From 2-02-FULL-49-11 sp040757655 (GTDB taxonomy: Bacteria; Patescibacteriota; Patescibacteriia; 2-02-FULL-49-11), in NCBI GenBank assembly GCA_040757655.1, contig JBFLWV010000059.1, positions 1-16,117 of the forward strand: a DNA stretch of 16,117 bases. Direction: 5' to 3'. The notes under the pieces are model-generated. The model ran no database searches, was not told the origin of the DNA, and saw only the letters and a list, made by a program, of their open reading frames with translations. The position numbers were made by a program, and so were the translations under genes. Every line of letters starts with the position of its first letter. The first letter of the stretch is position 1. This document shows, in pieces, positions 6,014 to 13,040 of this stretch.

Positions 6014-6736
6014 AGAGTTTCTCAACTTACTGTGCTTCTCCCTCCACTTCTTCACCTCTGCGTGATTACCCGAAAGTAACACCTTCGGTACGTGATACTT
6101 CTTCCTCTTGTAGGTGATAACTTCCGGCCTTGTGTAATGCGGGTATTCAAGTAATTCCTCCTGCGCATGCTCATGTATCAAATGGCGATAAAAAGACTCT
6201 TCCTCTAAAGATTCGAACGTAATAACGCCGGGGAGGAGCCGCGTGACCGCGGAAATGACCGTGAGCGCCGGGATTTCTCCGTCAGTCAACACATAGGGGC
6301 CAACTGAAATTTCCTTTGCCTTCAAAATGATCCTCACCCGCTCGTCAATTCCTTCATAACGACCGCAGATCATAATGAAGCGGTCGTATTTTTTAGAAAA
6401 TTGATATGCCATCCGCTGGTTAAACGGTTTACCTTTTGCAGAAAATAGAATGGTACAAATCCTCTCACGCCTCGTGTGTGGCCGGATGTGCTGCACTGCC
6501 TTTATAAGTGGAGGCGCCTGCAACACCATACCAGCGCCGCCGCCGTACGGTTTATCATCTACCTGTTGATGTGTCCCTTTACCATAACGGCGTAAATTAT
6601 GCGCGGCCACCGCGATAAACTTCTCGCGTCTCGCGCGCCCCACAACAGAGAGGGTACAATACGACTCAATGATCTCAGGGAAGAGCGTAATAACATCAAA
6701 ATGCACCCGCCTAAATTTTTCAAAAGCTTGCTTCAT
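6005..6736 (-). CDS. trmD: tRNA (guanine-N1)-methyltransferase TrmD
   Basis: TrmD methylates N1 of G37 next to the anticodon of several tRNAs, using S-adenosylmethionine, and prevents +1 frameshifting. The family signatures appear in order: FDVITLFPE at about residues 13-21, DDKPYGGGAGMV at 60-71, MICGRYEGIDERV at about 121-133, GPYVLTDGEIPAL and AVTRLLPGV of the trefoil-knot SAM site at about 145-171, and VPKVLLSGNHAEV near the C-terminus. The length of 243 matches the family. The ATG start at 6736 adds about ten residues before the usual beginning; a GTG at VHFDVI is possible, but the ATG has an AAAGG just upstream. The last residues (SQS) and stop codon lie in a repeat arm. The neighbours rpsP and khpA are its usual operon partners; rimM is absent. 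Confidence 0.96.
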   Translation of the reverse strand: MKQAFEKFRRVHFDVITLFPEIIESYCTLSVVGRARREKFIAVAAHNLRRYGKGTHQQVDDKPYGGGAGMVLQAPPLIKAVQHIRPHTRRERICTILFSAKGKPFNQRMAYQFSKKYDRFIMICGRYEGIDERVRIILKAKEISVGPYVLTDGEIPALTVISAVTRLLPGVITFESLEEESFYRHLIHEHAQEELLEYPHYTRPEVITYKRKKYHVPKVLLSGNHAEVKKWREKHSKLRNSQS

Positions 6737-6851
6737 GGCCTTTATACATAGTACTCTACTTTACTATTCTCATCCCTCGTGTCTCTATTATTCATATCGC
6801 AAAGTAATGCACTTCACTTCTCTACAGTGTAGGACGAACTGATTGCATTTA

Positions 6852-6890
6852 CAAGTTATAAAATTTGCAAGTTATAAAATTTGAAATTTG
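6852..6890. repeat. Tandem 16-bp repeat plus heptamer in the khpA-trmD gap
   Basis: CAAGTTATAAAATTTG occurs twice in exact tandem (6852-6867 and 6868-6883), followed by AAATTTG (6884-6890). It looks like one arm of the heptamer family. The gap 6737-6960 is where rimM is normally found. It contains this repeat and the hairpin at 6912-6941, and no reading frame that I would call a gene. Confidence 0.6.
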
Positions 6891-6911
6891 AAAAATTTAG
6901 GCGGGCAGCAT

Positions 6912-6941
6912 ACAACCCCCAGATGGTACTCTGAGGGTTGT
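6912..6941 (-). other. Strong hairpin downstream of khpA
   Basis: A 12-bp stem (6912-6923 with 6930-6941) closes a 6-base loop. It is fully paired on the minus-strand RNA, using one U-G pair, but has a mismatch on the plus strand, which favours a role in the minus-strand transcript. No U-tract follows directly, so it may be an mRNA-stabilising or processing element rather than a terminator. Confidence 0.5.
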
Positions 6942-6960
6942 GGTTGTTCGAAAAATCAAC

Positions 6961-7311
6961 CTAGATTTTCAGATCATCGAGCGCGCTGGTATCAACTTCC
7001 TCTTGCAGAGGAGCTGAACTACCGCGACTGGGGCGATCCATTGGCCGCGGACGGCGCGAACCTTCCGGTTCGTAAATCTTCAGGTTTACGCGGGCATTAT
7101 TGCGTGCGCCCACGATCCTGAGGAGCGTACGAAGAGCACGGGCATTCTGACCATTCCGACCTATCACATAACCCATATCCTCCGGGTTGATTTTGAGAGT
7201 AAGTAAAACTCCCATCTCATCAACCGTGCGCTCTACGGAAACGTCATCTGGGTGATCTACAATCGCGCGAGCAACGTATTCTATAAAATCCTGATCTTTC
7301 ACAATTGCCAT
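6961..7311 (-). CDS. khpA: KhpA-type KH-domain RNA-binding protein
   Basis: The protein is a single small KH domain. Its core VIGRNGQNARALRTLLR at about residues 49-65 contains the GxxG-type loop (GRNG) that contacts RNA. The N-terminus MAIVKDQDFIEYVARAIVDHP is the standard start of KhpA/YlqC proteins. In other bacteria KhpA, often with KhpB, binds many RNAs and affects cell envelope growth. At 116 residues it is longer than the usual 75-85: the extra C-terminal tail is rich in Pro, Arg and Ser and ends in an acidic DTSALDDLKI. It sits between rpsP and trmD as in many genomes. The start is ATG 7311; the Shine-Dalgarno site is weak. A 9-bp hairpin lies 20 bases upstream. Confidence 0.93.
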   Translation of the reverse strand: MAIVKDQDFIEYVARAIVDHPDDVSVERTVDEMGVLLTLKINPEDMGYVIGRNGQNARALRTLLRIVGARNNARVNLKIYEPEGSRRPRPMDRPSRGSSAPLQEEVDTSALDDLKI

Positions 7312-7330
7312 ATCATCATTCTTTTACTCC

Positions 7331-7356
7331 CATCGCATATTGATTCCTATGCGATG
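7331..7356 (-). other. Hairpin in the rpsP-khpA spacer
   Basis: CATCGCATA (7331-7339) and TATGCGATG (7348-7356) form a perfect 9-bp stem with an 8-base loop. On the minus strand it ends about 20 bases before the khpA start and has no following U-tract. It may separate expression of rpsP from that of the genes downstream. Confidence 0.45.
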
Positions 7357-7428
7357 ACTAACCATTCGTATCGACCTTTCTACTCCCCCTCGGGGAATTA
7401 TCAATTATTATCAATGAGCCCGTATCCC

Positions 7429-7746
7429 TCACGCCGCAGGAAGTTTCACCTCTTTTGCGGCTCCCTTGGCCGCCCGTTTCATATGGGTCGCTTTCACCTT
7501 TGGGTTAGGAACTATTTTGTGATCAACAAAAATATTATGCAGCGTGGCAGAAGCCTGTGCTCCCTTGGAAAGCCAATACATAATACGATCTTTCTTAAGA
7601 TCTATCAACTTCGGGGTGCGTAAAGGATTATAAAAACCAACCACTTCCAGCGCATCGCCCCGCAAGTCTTTCCGCTTATCAGATACGATAATACGGTAGG
7701 AAGGAAATTTTGTTTTACCTACCCGAGAAAGCCTTATCATTACCAT
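7429..7746 (-). CDS. rpsP: 30S ribosomal protein bS16
   Basis: bS16 is a small-subunit protein that binds 16S rRNA near helices 15 and 17 during assembly. The family start MVMIRLSRVGKTKFPSYRI and the segments VVGFYNPL and DRIMYWLSKGAQAS are plain, with a basic C-terminal tail. I chose ATG 7746-7744 because GAGGA at 7757-7753 lies six bases upstream. An in-frame ATG at 7752 would add two residues but overlaps the site; another ATG lies at 7740. A promoter lies at 7777-7805. The gene heads the rpsP-khpA-trmD cluster. It is of interest that bS16 contacts the h17 region, which is enlarged in this organism's 16S. Confidence 0.96.
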   Translation of the reverse strand: MVMIRLSRVGKTKFPSYRIIVSDKRKDLRGDALEVVGFYNPLRTPKLIDLKKDRIMYWLSKGAQASATLHNIFVDHKIVPNPKVKATHMKRAAKGAAKEVKLPAA

Positions 7747-7752
7747 AAGCAT

Positions 7753-7757
7753 TCCTC
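7753..7757 (-). promoter_or_regulatory. Shine-Dalgarno site of rpsP
   Basis: GAGGA on the minus strand, with a 6-base spacer to ATG 7746. It is complementary to the intact CCTCC of the 16S 3' end, and is the clearest ribosome binding site in the window. It decides the start of rpsP. Confidence 0.75.
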
Positions 7758-7776
7758 ATAATAGATGACAGTATCG

Positions 7777-7805
7777 AGAATAGCAGATTACCCTGGAATT
7801 GGCAA
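7777..7805 (-). promoter_or_regulatory. rpsP operon promoter
   Basis: On the minus strand, TTGCCA (7805-7800), a 17-base spacer, then TATTCT (7782-7777) preceded by TGC, making an extended -10. Initiation near 7770 leaves a leader of about 24 bases containing the Shine-Dalgarno site. Confidence 0.65.
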
Positions 7806-7820
7806 GCCCTTTAAAAAATG

Positions 7821-7919
7821 CAAATACCAAAATCCAAAAACCAACATGATAAACCAAAATTTTTACATATCGTCCCGAAGGGACACCTTCATTTTGGGAT
7901 TTGGGATTTGGATTTTACA
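7821..7919. repeat. Heptamer palindrome between smc and rpsP
   Basis: The left arm has CCAAAAT, CCAAAAA and CCAACAT at 7827-7847. The right arm has TTTTGGG, ATTTGGG and ATTTGGA at 7892-7912. A GTCCC-GAA-GGGAC hairpin (7872-7884) sits between the arms. The element ends three bases from the smc stop codon. Confidence 0.7.
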
Positions 7920-7922
7920 TTC

Positions 7923-10193
7923 TCACCTATTTCCATGTTTCACCGCGTCCTCGAGCTTGAGAGAGAGAACCTTGGATATCCCGTCATCACCCATCGTCAC
8001 CCCATAGAGGATATCTGCCTGCTCCATGGTCGCACGATTGTGGGTGATGATCACAAACTGGGTTCGCGCGGAAAGCTCCTGAATGATGCCTGCAAAGCGA
8101 AGAGAGTTTGCCTCATCAAGCGCCGCGTCCACCTCATCGAGCACCACAAATGGTGCGGGATTATTCGCGATAATCGACGCAATAAGCGCAATAGAAGTAA
8201 GCGCCCGCTCGCCGCCTGACAAGGCGTTCACCGAACTTAAGCGCTTCCCCGGCGGAGTCGCGTGGATCTCCACGCCGATGTGATCCTTGCGCTTGTGCTT
8301 ATCGAGAAACTTCTTCACGGGATCGTCGATTACCTCTTCTTCGCTACCCTCTTGTACGGGCGAACGGCCGTTCGCCCCTACGTCATCCTTCCACTCTTTA
8401 TTCTCTTCTACCTCTTTCACTAACACGAGTTTCGCACGCCCTCCCCCAAAGAGCATCTTGAAATATTTCTGAAATCCTTCATTAATCTGATGGAAAGATT
8501 TAGTAAATTCATCCTCAATAGTGGCATCAAGCTCCTGTATCACCACCTCAAGATCATTAATGGCCTTGTTCAAATCATCCACATGCGTACGCAAAAAAGT
8601 ATGACGTTCGAAAATTGCATGATATTCCTTCTCAATTTCAGGATCAATTCCCCCAATGAGCTCAAGCTGCCCCTTCAAGCGATGAATTTCAGTAAGGAGC
8701 TCCGTGGGAATCTCTTCCCCTCCCTCAACAGATAGTGCATCAAGATGCCTCCTGACGCCGTATTTTTCGAATTCTTCTTCCGCCTCCCTCTTAAGATCAT
8801 CCTTCCTCGTCTCGCGCTTGGCGATCTCAATCCTGGTAGAATGCTCTCCGCTCACCGCCGCATTCAGGCGCTGCTGGAGCTCCTGCATTCGCTCCTGCAC
8901 ATGCCAAATTCTCGTACGCTCTTGCTTCTCAGCGTCGGTAAGCTTTCTCAGCTCAACCTGTAGGGTGGCAGCACGCGCATCTGCCTCTTTGATGGCGGCA
9001 ATCATGTGAACAAGCGCCTCGCTCATGTCATCATGCGTCTCCACCCGGAGATAAGGGTCAAACACATTCGCGATCGTCTCAAATCCCTCGCAAAGTACCT
9101 CCCATTCCGCTGTAGCCGCATGCACGTCATCCAAAGTTTTTGCTGCCTGAATGTGCTGCTGGAGGCCATGAAACTTGTTTTGGAGTGCTTTAAGCTTTAC
9201 TGCCGCCTCCCGCACCACCGAAAGAGGCACTGCCGTACGAAGATGCTCGCGCGTTCGCACCGCAACACGCATCCGTATATTCACTTCCTCTTCCCGCATA
9301 CGCGCTTTTTCCTCCAAGACGCGCTGATACTCACGTTGAAGGGCAGTAAACGTATCCGCGTGGCTGCTCTCCTTGGTGAGCGCGGCCATGTCTTTCTGCA
9401 CTGCTTCCACTTCAACCTCAAAGCGTTGCCGCTCCTTGACCTGCTCCGCTAAGGTCGATTGGTAGTGTGTGAGCTCCTTCCTTATGGTGCGCCATTCGCT
9501 GCCATAATGCTGCATCAGCAATTCCCGTAAATGCACCAATATTTCCTCCCGCCGCTCCAAACGTCTCACCTGGCGCGTGAGATACTTAAGCCGCGGTTCA
9601 ATCTCCTTCAGTTGGACCAGCGCGAGGCTTAAATTCGACCCTGCGCCCTCCAGTTTCCGCAATGCCTCTTCACGCTTCATTTCAAATGGCTTCACGCCCG
9701 CTGCTTCGTCGAAAAAATCTTTGCGCTCAAATGGTGAAAGCGCGAGGATGGCATCCACCATTCCCTGCCCAATGACGCTATAGGTGCGGCTCCCGAGGTG
9801 AAGCCGCGCGAGCAGAAGAGCAATATCGGTGAGGCGTGAGGGGGCACGGTTCAGGAGATACTCGCCCTCACCGCTGCGATATACTTTACGGGAAACGGTG
9901 AGTTCGGAATAATCAAGCGGCGCGCCGCGATCCTCGTTATTCAGCACTAAACTCACCTCCGCAAATCCCAGACGGGATGACTTTTCTGATCCTGAAAAAA
10001 TCACGTCCTCTGATCGCTTCCCCCGCAATGACTTCATGCTTTGCTCACCCAATACCCACCGGATGGCGTCCGCCAGGTTTGATTTGCCAGAGCCATTCGG
10101 ACCCACGATAGCGGTAATGCCACGATCAAAGGTAAAAGACATCTTCTGCGCGAAGGACTTAAACCCGGCAATTTCGAGCCTGTCGAGATACAT
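7923..10193 (-). CDS. smc: Short SMC-type chromosome segregation ATPase with no visible hinge
   Basis: The head halves are clearly SMC. The N-terminal MYLDRLEIAGFKSFAQK leads to Walker A GPNGSGKS (residues 31-38), and the C-terminal half has the signature LSGGE (658-662), Walker B FVVLDE (682-687) and the switch ITHN. SMC proteins dimerise through a central hinge, bind kleisin and organise the chromosome. This one has 756 residues against roughly 1,150-1,190 for typical bacterial SMC. Between the heads are only about 150 residues of coiled coil on each side (about 165-310 and 405-580), joined by a helical stretch with none of the glycine pattern of the hinge. A 45-residue charged insert (about 592-637) interrupts the C-terminal head and contains a DNA palindrome. 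The frame is open and motifs intact, so this is not simple decay. Start ATG 10193. scpA and scpB are not in the window. Confidence 0.9.
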   Translation of the reverse strand: MYLDRLEIAGFKSFAQKMSFTFDRGITAIVGPNGSGKSNLADAIRWVLGEQSMKSLRGKRSEDVIFSGSEKSSRLGFAEVSLVLNNEDRGAPLDYSELTVSRKVYRSGEGEYLLNRAPSRLTDIALLLARLHLGSRTYSVIGQGMVDAILALSPFERKDFFDEAAGVKPFEMKREEALRKLEGAGSNLSLALVQLKEIEPRLKYLTRQVRRLERREEILVHLRELLMQHYGSEWRTIRKELTHYQSTLAEQVKERQRFEVEVEAVQKDMAALTKESSHADTFTALQREYQRVLEEKARMREEEVNIRMRVAVRTREHLRTAVPLSVVREAAVKLKALQNKFHGLQQHIQAAKTLDDVHAATAEWEVLCEGFETIANVFDPYLRVETHDDMSEALVHMIAAIKEADARAATLQVELRKLTDAEKQERTRIWHVQERMQELQQRLNAAVSGEHSTRIEIAKRETRKDDLKREAEEEFEKYGVRRHLDALSVEGGEEIPTELLTEIHRLKGQLELIGGIDPEIEKEYHAIFERHTFLRTHVDDLNKAINDLEVVIQELDATIEDEFTKSFHQINEGFQKYFKMLFGGGRAKLVLVKEVEENKEWKDDVGANGRSPVQEGSEEEVIDDPVKKFLDKHKRKDHIGVEIHATPPGKRLSSVNALSGGERALTSIALIASIIANNPAPFVVLDEVDAALDEANSLRFAGIIQELSARTQFVIITHNRATMEQADILYGVTMGDDGISKVLSLKLEDAVKHGNR
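8354..8381. repeat. REP-like palindrome inside the smc reading frame
   Basis: GGGCGAACGGCCGTTCGCCC (8358-8377) is a perfect 20-bp palindrome, extended by GTA/TAC outside one mismatch. It resembles the GTAGGGGCGA-type palindromes that are repeated between genes in many genomes. Read in frame it encodes VGANGRSPV (residues about 605-613) in the SMC head insert. Confidence 0.7.
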
Positions 10194-10201
10194 AACACAT
10201 T

Positions 10202-10295
10202 AACTCAAAACTTAGAACTTAAAACTCAAATCTATGGAATCCTATAGAGATGAAATAGATACCATAGTTTTGACATTTGAGTTTTGAGATTTGAC
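10202..10295. repeat. Heptamer palindrome in the divergent smc / flippase region
   Basis: The left arm has four clean heptamers of the type AACTCAA or AACTTAA (10202-10229). The right arm has four of the type TTTTGAG or ATTTGAC (10268-10295). CTATGG/CCATAG closes the inner part. It ends 40 bases before the flippase promoter and begins 9 bases from the smc start, so it probably contributes to the smc leader RNA. Confidence 0.75.
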
Positions 10296-10334
10296 TTATG
10301 TTATTGTACCAACTTCATAAGAATCTGGCGAGAA

Positions 10335-10364
10335 TTGATAAAGCGTGATACGCTCTACTATATT
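10335..10364 (+). promoter_or_regulatory. Promoter of the polysaccharide operon, placed for leaderless mRNA
   Basis: TTGATA (10335-10340), an 18-base spacer and TATATT (10359-10364) each match the sigma70 consensus at five of six positions. ATG 10372 lies seven bases after the -10, so the transcript should begin at or next to the start codon. This decides the start in favour of 10372 over GTG 10345, which would lie upstream of the predicted transcript. Confidence 0.65.
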
Positions 10365-10371
10365 CACCCCT

Positions 10372-11829
10372 ATGTCTCTCACCGGCTCCATCGCGCGACA
10401 AACCGTCCTCCAAATCGCTGCCAAAGCGATTTCGGTCGTGCTCGGTATCGTCACCGTGGGCGCGCTCACGCGGTATCTGGGGCAGGAAGGCTATGGCAAT
10501 TACACGACGGTTATTTCCTATATTTTCTTCTTTGCGGTGTTCGCGGATTTCGGCCTCTACCTCGTCACCCTCTCAGAGATCGGGAGGCCAGACGTAGACC
10601 ATACACTGCTTTTTTCCAATGCATTTACCATGCGGCTGTGCACCTCGATTGCCGCGCTTTTGCTCGGCGCGGCGCTCGTAACACTCTTCCCCTACCCCGC
10701 GGTGGTGAAGCAAGGCGTTGCCATTGTGTGCCTCTCCACGCTCGCGAACCTTCTCGACCAAATGGATATGGTTATTCTGCAGAAACAGTTGAAATTAATA
10801 TGGAGCGCCGCAGCGGAAGTGATAGGCAAGATAGTCATCCTTGCGGGCACCCTTATAGTCATACAACAGAAGGCATCCTTAACGTACATTTTCGTGATGG
10901 TAGTTGCGGGCTACGCCATACACTTTCTCATTAATTTTATCGGCGCGCGCCGGCTCCTCCCCTTTACGCTCCACTTCGATTTCCCTGAATGGAAAAGGAT
11001 TGTACGCACCTCATGGCCTGTGGCGCTGTCAGGTCTCTTTGTGATTATTTATTTCAAAGCGGATACCATCCTGCTCTCCATCTTGAGGCCTGCGGCAACT
11101 GCACAAAGGGAAGTAGGCATCTACGGCGCGCCCTACAAAATGCTCGAGGTGCTCATCACCTTCCCCTCGCTTTTTTTAGGTATGGTGATGCCGCATCTCT
11201 CATCCGCATACACCACCGCCGATCATATACGGTTTGATCGCATCTTCCAAAAATCGTTCGACTTACTCACCCTCATCACTATGCCCCTGATCGCAGGCAC
11301 CTTAGTACTTGCCGAACCGCTCATGGCCTTTATCGCCGGAAAGGATTTTCTTGTATCCGCCCCCGTGCTGAAAATCCTTATCCTCGCAACTGGTATCATC
11401 TACCTTACCCACCTCTCGGTCTACGGCGTCATCGCCATCCAGCAACAAAAACGCATGATGCCCTTCTATATCATCGCCGCTATAGGGGCAACCAGCGCCT
11501 ATGTGCTCACCATCCCACGCTGGAGCTATTTCGGCACCGCATGGACCACGGTTGCGGTAGAATTGTTTATTGGCCTTGCGGCCACCCGCTTGGTGTGGAA
11601 AAAAATGCATCCACGCCTCAACTATACCATTGCCATAAAGGCCGTGGGTGCGAGCGTGCTTATGGCCGCGGTCATACTCCTCCTTCCCTCCAATCTCTTC
11701 ATGGGGCTCATTGCGGGATGCATAGTCTATGGCGCCGCGCTCCTTCTCACCAAAGGTATTACCAAGGACCAGATTATTGAGATCGCCCAACTGCGCTCTT
11801 CAAATCCCATCTCACCGCCCCGCATATGA
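10372..11829 (+). CDS. Wzx-like polysaccharide flippase (MOP superfamily)
   Basis: A 485-residue protein with about 12-14 membrane segments and the entry typical of RfbX/Wzx flippases: SLTGSIARQTVLQIAAKAIS, then LTRYLGQEGYGNYTTVISYIFFFAVFADFGL at about residues 33-63 (the YLGxxxYG motif). These proteins move lipid-linked sugars or oligosaccharide units across the cytoplasmic membrane. Charged loops such as FPEWKRIVRTSWPVALSG before a central segment, and FKADTILLS, are also family-like. I place the start at ATG 10372 because a strong promoter predicts a transcript starting there; GTG 10345 would add nine residues. It overlaps the next gene by four bases (ATGA). With the ligase-like protein that follows it forms a surface polysaccharide export and assembly unit. 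The sugar is unknown. Confidence 0.88.
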   Translation: MSLTGSIARQTVLQIAAKAISVVLGIVTVGALTRYLGQEGYGNYTTVISYIFFFAVFADFGLYLVTLSEIGRPDVDHTLLFSNAFTMRLCTSIAALLLGAALVTLFPYPAVVKQGVAIVCLSTLANLLDQMDMVILQKQLKLIWSAAAEVIGKIVILAGTLIVIQQKASLTYIFVMVVAGYAIHFLINFIGARRLLPFTLHFDFPEWKRIVRTSWPVALSGLFVIIYFKADTILLSILRPAATAQREVGIYGAPYKMLEVLITFPSLFLGMVMPHLSSAYTTADHIRFDRIFQKSFDLLTLITMPLIAGTLVLAEPLMAFIAGKDFLVSAPVLKILILATGIIYLTHLSVYGVIAIQQQKRMMPFYIIAAIGATSAYVLTIPRWSYFGTAWTTVAVELFIGLAATRLVWKKMHPRLNYTIAIKAVGASVLMAAVILLLPSNLFMGLIAGCIVYGAALLLTKGITKDQIIEIAQLRSSNPISPPRI

Positions 11830-13034
11830 TCACGTGCGCCTTCATCTTCCTCACGCTCATCGCGCTCCCTTTCTATGTGATACGCTTTACCGTCCTTGGG
11901 CTCCCCACCACATTACTGGAGATTATCCTGCTTGCGACAGTCGCCGTCTGGACCTTTGGAAAAATCCATACACGATCATTCCCCACACTCCCCAAAGAAT
12001 GGCGCGCGCCGGCGATACTTTTTTTTACGGCGAGCCTCTTCGCGCTCCTCGCCGCGCCCCAATTCCTCCCCGCGCTCGGCCATTGGCGCGCCTACATCCT
12101 GGAACCAATTTTGTTTGCGCTCGTGCTCATTGATACCATAAAAACTGAACACGACCGCTCGCTCGTGGCGTACGCACTCACCGCATCGCTCGTCATTCCC
12201 GTCGCAGTCGCGCTCTACCAGCAATTAACCGGTCTGTCTATCCCCAATGAATTCTGGGCTGCCTCTGCCACCCGGCGCGTCACCTCAATTTATGGATACC
12301 CCAATGCACTCGGGCTATATGCAGTGCCTATCCTCATCCTTACCTTAGGCCAATTCACAAAATCACAAAATCACAAAATCACAAAAATCACTTTATTGAC
12401 GCTCTTTATCACTACAATGACTTCAATAATTTTCATACGCTCCAAGGGCGCGCTCCTTGCGCTCATAACGGGGATTGTATTATTTTTCTTGCTCAATGCA
12501 AAAAAGAAATTCATCACTATGGGTATGTTACTTTTTATAGCAATAGGAGGGATTATTATCTTCAAGGACTCTATTAATCTCCGCGGGTTCTCAACCGTGC
12601 AAGGTGGCGACTCAATATCAGTCCGCCTCACCCAATACCGCGAAACATGGGAGATGCTAAGAACTCACCCCCTTACGGGCGCAGGCCTCCGCGGGTATCA
12701 AACCGCCATGATTCCCTATCACCAACAGAACTATATTGAAATCTTCCTCTATCCGCACAATATTTTCCTCGCCATGTGGTCCGAATTAGGATTGCTCGGC
12801 CTGATTGCTTTCCTGTGGCTCCTATTCCAATTTTTCAAAACAATAATAAATCAATCAAACAATAAATCGATACATTATGCCGCGGCAGCCTCAATGTGCG
12901 CTCTTCTCGTCCACGGCCTCGTCGATGTCCCTTATTTTAAGAACGACCTCGCGGTATTGTTTTGGATTCTTATTGCACTCTCTATGATGCAAGTGCAGCC
13001 GAGTCGACAAATACAAAAAAATGTGCTACAATAG
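11826..13034 (+). CDS. O-antigen ligase / Wzy polymerase family membrane protein
   Basis: A 402-residue protein with about 10-12 hydrophobic segments. It has the Wzy_C pattern: a large periplasmic loop beginning near RLTQYRETWEMLRTHPLTGAGLRGYQ (about residues 267-292), then YPHNIFLAMWSELGLLGLIAF (about 308-328), where the His-Asn and the Glu-Leu-Gly-Leu are the conserved family features. Such proteins transfer or polymerise undecaprenyl-linked glycans on the outer side of the cytoplasmic membrane. In an organism likely to lack an LPS outer membrane, attachment to another carrier or polymerisation is more probable than O-antigen ligation. The start ATG overlaps the flippase stop (ATGA), implying translational coupling. 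An octamer repeat at 12355-12391 lies in frame. The next gene starts six bases after the stop. Confidence 0.87.
   Translation: MITCAFIFLTLIALPFYVIRFTVLGLPTTLLEIILLATVAVWTFGKIHTRSFPTLPKEWRAPAILFFTASLFALLAAPQFLPALGHWRAYILEPILFALVLIDTIKTEHDRSLVAYALTASLVIPVAVALYQQLTGLSIPNEFWAASATRRVTSIYGYPNALGLYAVPILILTLGQFTKSQNHKITKITLLTLFITTMTSIIFIRSKGALLALITGIVLFFLLNAKKKFITMGMLLFIAIGGIIIFKDSINLRGFSTVQGGDSISVRLTQYRETWEMLRTHPLTGAGLRGYQTAMIPYHQQNYIEIFLYPHNIFLAMWSELGLLGLIAFLWLLFQFFKTIINQSNNKSIHYAAAASMCALLVHGLVDVPYFKNDLAVLFWILIALSMMQVQPSRQIQKNVLQ
12355..12391 (+). repeat. Octamer tandem repeat inside the ligase gene
   Basis: TCACAAAA occurs four times (12355-12362, 12363-12370, 12371-12378, and 12379-12387 with one extra A), followed by TCAC. 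It encodes the hydrophilic stretch FTKSQNHKITKIT between membrane segments. Because eight is not a multiple of three, gain or loss of a unit would shift the frame. Confidence 0.75.
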
Positions 13035-13040
13035 CAACGC

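Noticed and set aside
6888..7121. Plus-strand open frame across the khpA 3' end
   Set aside because: It is antisense to khpA and its strong downstream hairpin, with no family features.
10345..10371. Nine-residue N-terminal extension of the flippase from GTG 10345
   Set aside because: The GTG lies inside the promoter spacer, upstream of the predicted transcript start.
11302..11790. Minus-strand open frame of 162 codons
   Set aside because: It is antisense to the flippase gene, which has clear family motifs; the peptide is rich in Gly, His and Glu as expected of a shadow frame.
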